Shown here: piece by piece, positions 58,620 through 64,000 of the stretch
How the letters are laid out: every line of letters starts with the position of its first letter
Position numbering within the stretch: position 1 is the stretch's first letter
Assembly (NCBI RefSeq): GCF_964656455.1
Contig: NC_135723.1
Location: forward strand, 95,557,283-95,621,282
Reading direction: 5' to 3'
DNA from: Halichoerus grypus
Taxonomy: Eukaryota > Chordata > Mammalia > Carnivora > Phocidae
DNA: 64,000 nucleotides
Program-made: the position numbers and the translations under genes
Notes under the pieces: model-generated
Seen by the model: the letters and a program-made list of their open reading frames with translations, nothing else
Told to the model about the DNA's origin: nothing
The model's database searches: none

Positions 58620-58719
58620 GAGGGCCGGGAAGGACGGGGATCCGGGCCTTCACCCTGGGGCCAGCCCCGGCGGGGGTCGCGGGGCACCGGCTCCGGAAAT
58701 GGGGGGCAGGGCAGATAGG

Positions 58720-60000
58720 CAGAGTTCGGGGGGGTGTGACTGAGTACCCTGGTCTGAAGAGGAGGGAAGCTGGAGGAAATGCTCTTGCCTGAAAAACTTG
58801 CTTCCGGCCTGGTCCCCGCCTTGGAAATGGGCACCCTGCCCCCAGATGTTCCCTGGGCCAGTAATCAGGGCTCTTCCTTCAAAGTCTCCGGCTCTGGGGA
58901 AACCTAACCCCCATAGTAAGGAATAACTGAGATTCCCTTTGTGGCCATATTCCCTATCTAGACGTGTTTTATTGTCTCCTTTTTCTTACCCAGGCCTGGG
59001 CCTCCCTTCATTTATCTTCCTATGGATTCGCATACTGTGTATGTCTAAGTACACGCCTCTCCTTGTTCGCCAAGGCGCCCGAACCCGTAAAAATGACTCC
59101 TGCCCAGCCCCCACCCTATTCCCCCATATATTCGAAGAACTTCCAAAGCTTCATGTTAACGGTGACTTTGCATTCTGGGTGACTTTGCATTCTGACGTTG
59201 GGGAGGTGGGAAGGGAACTCTGAGCTGGGAGTTGGGGGTGGGGGTGCTAGAACAGGGCTAGTTCTGAGCATCATTTATGGTTGCCTTCCAGCACGATTGT
59301 CCCAGGAGAGCTAAGCCTGCTGCCAGTGGATTTTCAGAACTCAGGCCCTCTCCCTTCCTGGATCTTGGATTCCCCAAGACAGATTTGCCCTCCTGTCTAC
59401 CTAGAAGTGACCTCTGGCCAGGACTCTTGTCAGATTGAGGGGGAAGGGTGTGTCACGTCAGACAGACCAGGGAGAGAACTTTCTTTTCCACTTTCTTGCC
59501 TCCTTTGCTCCCCAATTTGCATTCCCCGGTCTTGCATCCTTGGCCTACTCCAGAAATCCCAGCTCCAAGCTAAACAGCTCCGGATGTGGCCTCTTTCTTA
59601 GGCTTCCTGTTTTATCTACACTTTGAGTTTGAAGAAGCTCCTGGCTTAGGCCCTAGCAAAGTGGGGATCATTTGTTAACCAATCTGGGTTAACAGAAACT
59701 GAAGCCATGTCTATTGGGGACCTGGGAGGAGAAAGGATGGGGTATCAATTCTGAGAGAGACTGTTTGGCAAGAGGATTGCATGTTAGTATCCTAGTGGGG
59801 AAGAAAGAGAAGTCAGGAGGTAGGCAGAGGAATCTCTCATCAAAAACTCATGATGTACTATATGTTGGCTAATTGAGTTTAAATTGAAAAAAAAAAAAGA
59901 GAATACAGTAATTCTAAGTATAGTCAGGAGTCATATATTAGGTGTCCCCAGTGTGTATGGCTTCCCGTATCATAGTCTGTCTGAGGTTGTCTGTGGCCAC
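58720..60000. other. Putative first-intron sequence
   Basis: No exon or gene could be supported. A 17-bp tandem duplication, 'ggtgactttgcattctg', lies at 59161-59177 and 59178-59194. An A12 run lies at about 59887-59898. Confidence 0.4.
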
Positions 60001-60010
60001 ATTAAGCATG

Positions 60011-60310
60011 GTGTCTGTAGGATAGACAGGAACATGTCATTCGTGGTGTCTGGAGTGGTCAGTCACTATGTGGTGTGGACAAGAATGGGGTCACACACAG
60101 GATCATGGGTTGAACAGGAGCAGTGTTGCTCGTGTCAGTGGTGTAGACTCAAACAGGTGACTTACAGCATCTGGTGTAGACAGGGATGAGTCACTGTGTC
60201 TGTGGAGTGCATAGGAGCTGGTCATTTAGAGTGTCTGCAAGGTGGACCAGAGCAAGGTGACCTCAGGTTCTCTGTTAAGGACACAAAGAGGTTGCTCACA
60301 CTCACATTAT
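60011..60310 (+). repeat. Degenerate ~35-bp tandem repeat
   Basis: A series of diverged units with the rough pattern 'gtgt.tggagtgGACAGGAgcaGGTCACt' recurs about every 27-41 bp (for example from 60011, 60043, 60070, 60105, 60141, 60174). Related words reappear at 61800-61860 ('ctatggggtggccaggaac'). It looks like an old, decayed minisatellite. Units were marked by eye. Confidence 0.55.
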
Positions 60311-61900
60311 CTCTGTGGATGGCACCAGGGCCATGGATGGATTTGTGGGGCATACATCAGCATGATGTTCCAGGTCAGCTGATGGGTCTACAGGACAGTG
60401 GATAATGTGGTATTTTCAGACATTAGGGAACAGATAAGAGATGTTTATTACAGTTTTCATTGGGATGGTAGAGCTTTCCTCAAGTGGGTAGAACACAGAT
60501 GTTAGTAGTTAGTGGTCCAGAAAGCTGCTCTCATTTTCCTATCTGTGTTGCCCCTGACATTGGGGGCAGTGATGTCAACCAGTGAATAAAGGCATTCATC
60601 TACATGGTGGTCTTATTTTCCAAATCAGAGTGAGAACATTTTGATTTGGGAGGTATTTTCCTAACGTGAGCAGCAGTATAGACAACAATGTAAACTCAGT
60701 AGTGTTGTAAGTTCAAGAGTATCGCAGTGATTTGTCGTGTCAGTCAGAATATTTGAACCTCACACTGCTACAAAATCCAGCAAGCATGATCCTCAAAAAA
60801 ACACATGGCGCTCAACACCGGTTCGAAGAACAAGCAGTGTCATTGGGAGGAGGGGATATCTTTGAAATACAATTCTCTGTCTGGTGATTGGAAATGGACA
60901 AGAGTTCAGGTGTTGGGAGGCTCCCAAGGAGATACTGAGCTCTGTCGCACCCTGTATTAACAGAGTGACTTGGGGCTTTGTCTTGAACGAAGTGGCATGT
61001 GGACGGGGTCAGCAGATGCAAAATGTTTCTGGCCTGGAGGAAGGCTAGATCACCACGATGCCACACCCCATCTTTGCCTGTGCGTAGATAAACAGTGATT
61101 ATTCATCCCTGGTGGAGAAGGAGATGAGAAGGTAACTGACATATGGGCAATGCAGAAAGGCTCTCTCCTGATGCCTTTATGCGAGTGGAACCATGTTTTG
61201 CAGCTTTCCTTGAGCTTTGGTCATGCCTGATTGCAATCAGATCACTAGGACAGGATCAGATATAGGGGACATAGGGTACGTTCTTCCCTTGTGGTAAATG
61301 GTGGCTGATCTGGTGACCACCAGTATTTCCAAATGGATAAAGGCAGTGTTAGAAATAGTGTCAGTCGGCTTATAGGCCGAGACATTCATCGTGTAACCCC
61401 AGCGGAACCGAAGACGTCCACGTACCCCAGGGCGCGTGGAGATACAGCCTGAATAGAGCAGGCAGACACTCATGTATTTAGGGGCTGCTTGTTTTGAGGA
61501 CTTGCGTGTGTGCTTGCGTATAGGGCCAGGACAGTACAGATGTGGGTGACGGGAGACTTCAGGTGACGTCACACAGTCTCCTTAGGCAGGTAGGAGCCAA
61601 GTTTCATAAAGTGTTTATGGGGTGTGTGGTTGAGAGAATAGGGTCACGTCACAGTATCATCTAGTGATTATAGTATTTTGTACTTAGGTCTAAAAATAGG
61701 GAGCAAATCACGCACTGTGTCGGTTAACTGAAAGAGGACATAAAAGTCCTTCCACACAAGTGTGCTTATGTTAGACACGGCTCTTTGCCCCATATAGATG
61801 GTATCTGTGTCTATGGGGTGGCCAGGAACTTGTCACACACCACCTCTGCAGGGTGGCTAAGGACCTGTGTGTTTGGTTATGTCAGGCTTGATTGCATAGG
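60310..61900. other. Intron-like sequence, no gene seen
   Basis: Scattered 'gtgtctg...gacagg' words related to the neighbouring degenerate repeat continue here. Antisense frames at 60812-61066 and 61237-61572 have no motif. Confidence 0.4.
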
Positions 61901-61919
61901 AGCGGCAAGGGTGGCTTAC

Positions 61920-61973
61920 TGTGTGTGTGTGCGCGCGCGTGTGTGCGCGCGTGTGTGCGCGCATGCGCGTGTG
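61920..61973 (+). repeat. Alternating purine-pyrimidine tract (GT/GC)n
   Basis: 54 bp of unbroken purine-pyrimidine alternation, mixing (GT)n, (GC)n and one 'gcatgc'. GC-containing alternating tracts of this length are classical Z-DNA formers. Confidence 0.95.
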
Positions 61974-62194
61974 GTTGGGTGCTCATGCAAGCATGCTTGT
62001 GTAAAGGAGTATGCTTGTGCAGTAGCTCAGCGGGATGGCAGGCATTTTGGGTGGTAGGCTTCCATGTAAGCCGGGAGAAGACAAGAAAAATGTGCGGGTC
62101 CAGGGGCAGCTGTGGGTTCCACAGGCCCCCGGGGTCTTCTCTAGGCCAGTGACCTGCTAACGTCTCCCAGCTGGGCTCCTGGTTGCTTATAGTA

Positions 62195-62350
62195 GACGTC
62201 AGTCGGGAGACTTTGGTTTGAGCTCACCTGTACCATTTGCTTAAGAAGTTTGAGCAAGTGTGTAGGTTACGGGACCTCCAGTTTCCCCCTCTGTAAGTAG
62301 GCAGAGCTTCTCGTGTGTCTCTAAAGGTCCTTCCAGCTCATGAATCCTCT
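62195..62350 (+). repeat. MIR element
   Basis: Sense MIR ('gactttggtttgagctcacc', '...gacctccagtttccccctctg'). Confidence 0.75.
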
Positions 62351-62639
62351 GTTTCTCTTTTATACTTTCTCTCTCCTCAACAGTAATTGCAATCCCTAAC
62401 ACTTCCGTGACCCTCAAACTTAACAGTGTACTTTTTAATGTTACTTAGTCTTCATTAGAAATCCTTGCAAAGGAACAATTTAAACCCCCGTTAAAGATAA
62501 GAAAATGGGTGTTCAAGTAAATTAAATGATTTCTACAATTGTCTAAAATGACAATGGGCAGAATTAGCAAGATACATACAAGGCAAAAGTAAAAATTGAA
62601 CAACATGCTTTTAACGCTGTCTTCTTCCCTTCTTCATTC

Positions 62640-63270
62640 ATGCAATAAATCTCTGTGGAGGGCAAAGTCAGCTGCAGGCAAGGAGACAGAGCAGTTAATA
62701 TGGCAGTGTTTCTGCCCTTATGAAGCTCATGCTCTAGCCCAGAGAAGAGACATTAAATATGTAATTATAAGCGCAGTGAGTGTGTGAGAAGCAAAGGGTG
62801 CGCTGGGGCAGAAGAGAATTCCCCGCAGAGGGGCAGTACACGTGGAGGCCCATAGCACAGGCATGGGGGCTGGGGGGCGGGGTGCTGAGAGCTGTTGAGG
62901 CCCCTGCAGGGGAAGGCAGAGGTCAGGCGTGGAGGGCATATAACCCAGGCTGAATATTTGGGCTTCATCCCAGTGGCAGTCAGAGGCTACTGGAGAATTT
63001 AAACTAGAAGTGGGGCATTGAAGGATCGGTCCCATGCACTCTAGAGAATGCCTTGGTGACGGCAAGAGTTGCTGTGTGGAGGCCAGCGGCCAGGCTGTGC
63101 CCCAGGTGCAGTGGCCTGGGTGAGAGAGGACAGGAGAGCGCACCAGGGTCTAGCAGTGCGGATGGAGAGAAGTGGACAGACTCGAGGGATAAGTAGGAGG
63201 TGGGCTCAACAGGACTTGGCTGCAGATTCGATCTGGGGAAGGTGGGCCGGGAGGGAAACAAGAATTTTGT
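62640..63270 (+). repeat. Ancient interspersed mammalian repeat, family not named
   Basis: The word order 'cccttatgaagctcatgctctag', '...gaggcccatagcacaggcat', 'atatttgggcttcatcccag', '...gcagtggcctgggtgagag', 'gatggagagaagtggacaga' matches a widespread ancient mammalian repeat that I recognise but cannot name with certainty. A related piece lies at 54690-54760. Antisense frames of 138 and 94 codons overlap it and are not supported as genes. Confidence 0.5.
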
Positions 63271-63530
63271 TCCATCATTGAAAAGCATGTATTGAGCACT
63301 GAGTATGGACCAGGTATTGTGCTAGATGTAGACAGTCGATCAAGATGGATGTAGTTCTTGATCTGGTGAAGCTTACCACCTATTGTTTGGGATAGATAAT
63401 AAATCGAAATACACACATAACTGTAATTGTATCAATGCTGCAGAGGAGAAGTGATGTGAATGAAAGCTCGTAAGTCTATGGCGGGGAGTGCAGTCAGCTG
63501 GTCAGAGGACTGGAGAAACTTACGGAGCTA
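63270..63530 (+). repeat. Second fragment of the same ancient repeat type
   Basis: Begins again with 'gtattgagcactgagtatgg', followed by '...gatctggtgaagcttacc' and 'tgctgcagaggagaagtgatg', like the start of the element at 62640. The two lie head to tail. Confidence 0.45.
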
Positions 63531-64000
63531 AACCAGGAACATGTGGTCTCACGGAAAACGAGAAAGAGTCTATCTAAAGGCAATAGTGTCAGACCCCGAC
63601 AAGAACCACCACACTAAGTGTCCTTTGGTGTTAACATGGGCAATCGTGGGGGATGTGGGCAGCGGGGTGCTTAGTGAAGCAGGGATGGGGGCGGGTGAGA
63701 TGTGAAGAGGTGAGGACCTCGGGTATGAACAATTCCTTCCACAGTTTAGATGAGAAAGCCATGGCTATGCTTCAGTTGTGGGATGGTTCCAACAGAGACG
63801 GGGATGGTGCGAGAAGAAGAGAAAATCCATCGCATAAGGTGACTGAGAAGACAAGCTAAAGAACATGGCGTGTAAGGGGAGGGACACCTGTTGGGTCGTC
63901 AAAGCAGGAAGGGGGAAAGAGCGAAACTCAGGGTGCTCTGAATTGCCAGGAACTGAAGTAGTTCCTCTCTATGGGTTTCTAAATTGTTTTCAAGGTAGGA
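63531..64000. other. Right edge of window, no gene seen
   Basis: No exon, repeat or RNA gene could be supported. The 68-codon frame at 63653-63859 has no motif. Confidence 0.4.

Larger units (their letters stand above)
58010..58720 (+). promoter_or_regulatory. CpG island, candidate promoter and first exon (ARHGEF5 by synteny)
   Basis: Extremely GC-rich with dense CpG, unlike every other non-retrocopy part of the window. It contains a 42-bp x 3 repeat and ends in a + strand splice donor, 'gcggaggtaaggg', with GT at 58614-58615. This fits the promoter and non-coding first exon of a + strand gene extending beyond the window. In mammals the OR2A cluster lies beside ARHGEF5, in the same orientation in human as far as I recall, making it the best candidate. 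That assignment is inference, as no ARHGEF5 coding exon is visible. The 186-codon (-) and 233-codon (+) frames are GC-driven. Confidence 0.6.

Noticed and set aside
62727..63288. - strand frames of 138 and 94 codons
   Set aside because: They lie over an ancient interspersed repeat and have no recognised domain.

Overview
This window is a stretch of carnivore nuclear genome, most likely from an arctoid caniform (bear, seal or mustelid group). The evidence is a set of tRNA-derived CAN-SINE elements with the sense start 'gcctgggtggctcagt' (at least 13 stand-alone copies, plus one inside a retrocopy), carnivore-type LINE-1 3' ends, many old MIR and L2 relics, intronless olfactory receptor genes, and processed pseudogenes. 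Nothing bacterial, plasmid or phage-like is present.

The protein-coding content is a small cluster of class II olfactory receptors of the OR2A subfamily, all on the + strand. OR-a (10930-11862) is an intact 310-codon gene. OR-b (21845-22786) has an open 313-codon frame, but its DRY motif reads DWY. OR-c (39424-40364) is a pseudogene with a single 1-base deletion. Each has a pyrimidine-rich AG splice acceptor ending exactly 4 bases before its ATG, as expected for receptor genes with spliced upstream non-coding exons.

OR-b and OR-c sit in two tandem copies of a roughly 16-17 kb unit: A from about 13.9 to 29 kb, and B from about 29.9 to 47-48.7 kb. The units are diverged, by my eye about 65-80% identical outside insertions, but share the same ancient MIR elements in the same order. 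Two kinds of patch are much more similar than their surroundings. One is an 853-bp block about 6-7 kb upstream of each receptor (15178-16030 versus 31946-32798, 6 substitutions and no gaps). The other is the 5' half of the receptor coding exons. Both look like recent gene conversion. Lineage-specific changes are laid over the duplication. In A these are a LINE-1 (about 19.56-21.35 kb) and an 89-bp x 3 tandem repeat. In B they are an RPS16 retropseudogene, a long polypurine tract inside a MIR, a LINE-1 ORF2 piece, two SINEs at one target site, and an NME6 retropseudogene that carries a SINE as its 3' end.

The left flank (0-10.9 kb) is AT-rich and made of LINE-1 3' pieces, SINEs and a heavily decayed ERVL pol relic (about 6.4-8.4 kb). 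The right flank (48.7-64 kb) is largely single-copy. It contains a strong CpG island at about 58.0-58.72 kb with a + strand splice donor at 58613/58614. By mammalian synteny (OR2A genes next to ARHGEF5 and NOBOX) this is a candidate promoter and first exon of ARHGEF5, but no coding exon of that gene lies in the window. The rest, to 64 kb, would then be its first intron.

I found no new biological system. The most interesting structures are the 0.85-kb near-identical patch, the NME6-SINE chimeric retrocopy, and the conversion pattern in the receptors. Repeat-family names and percentage identities come from reading by eye, not from a database search.
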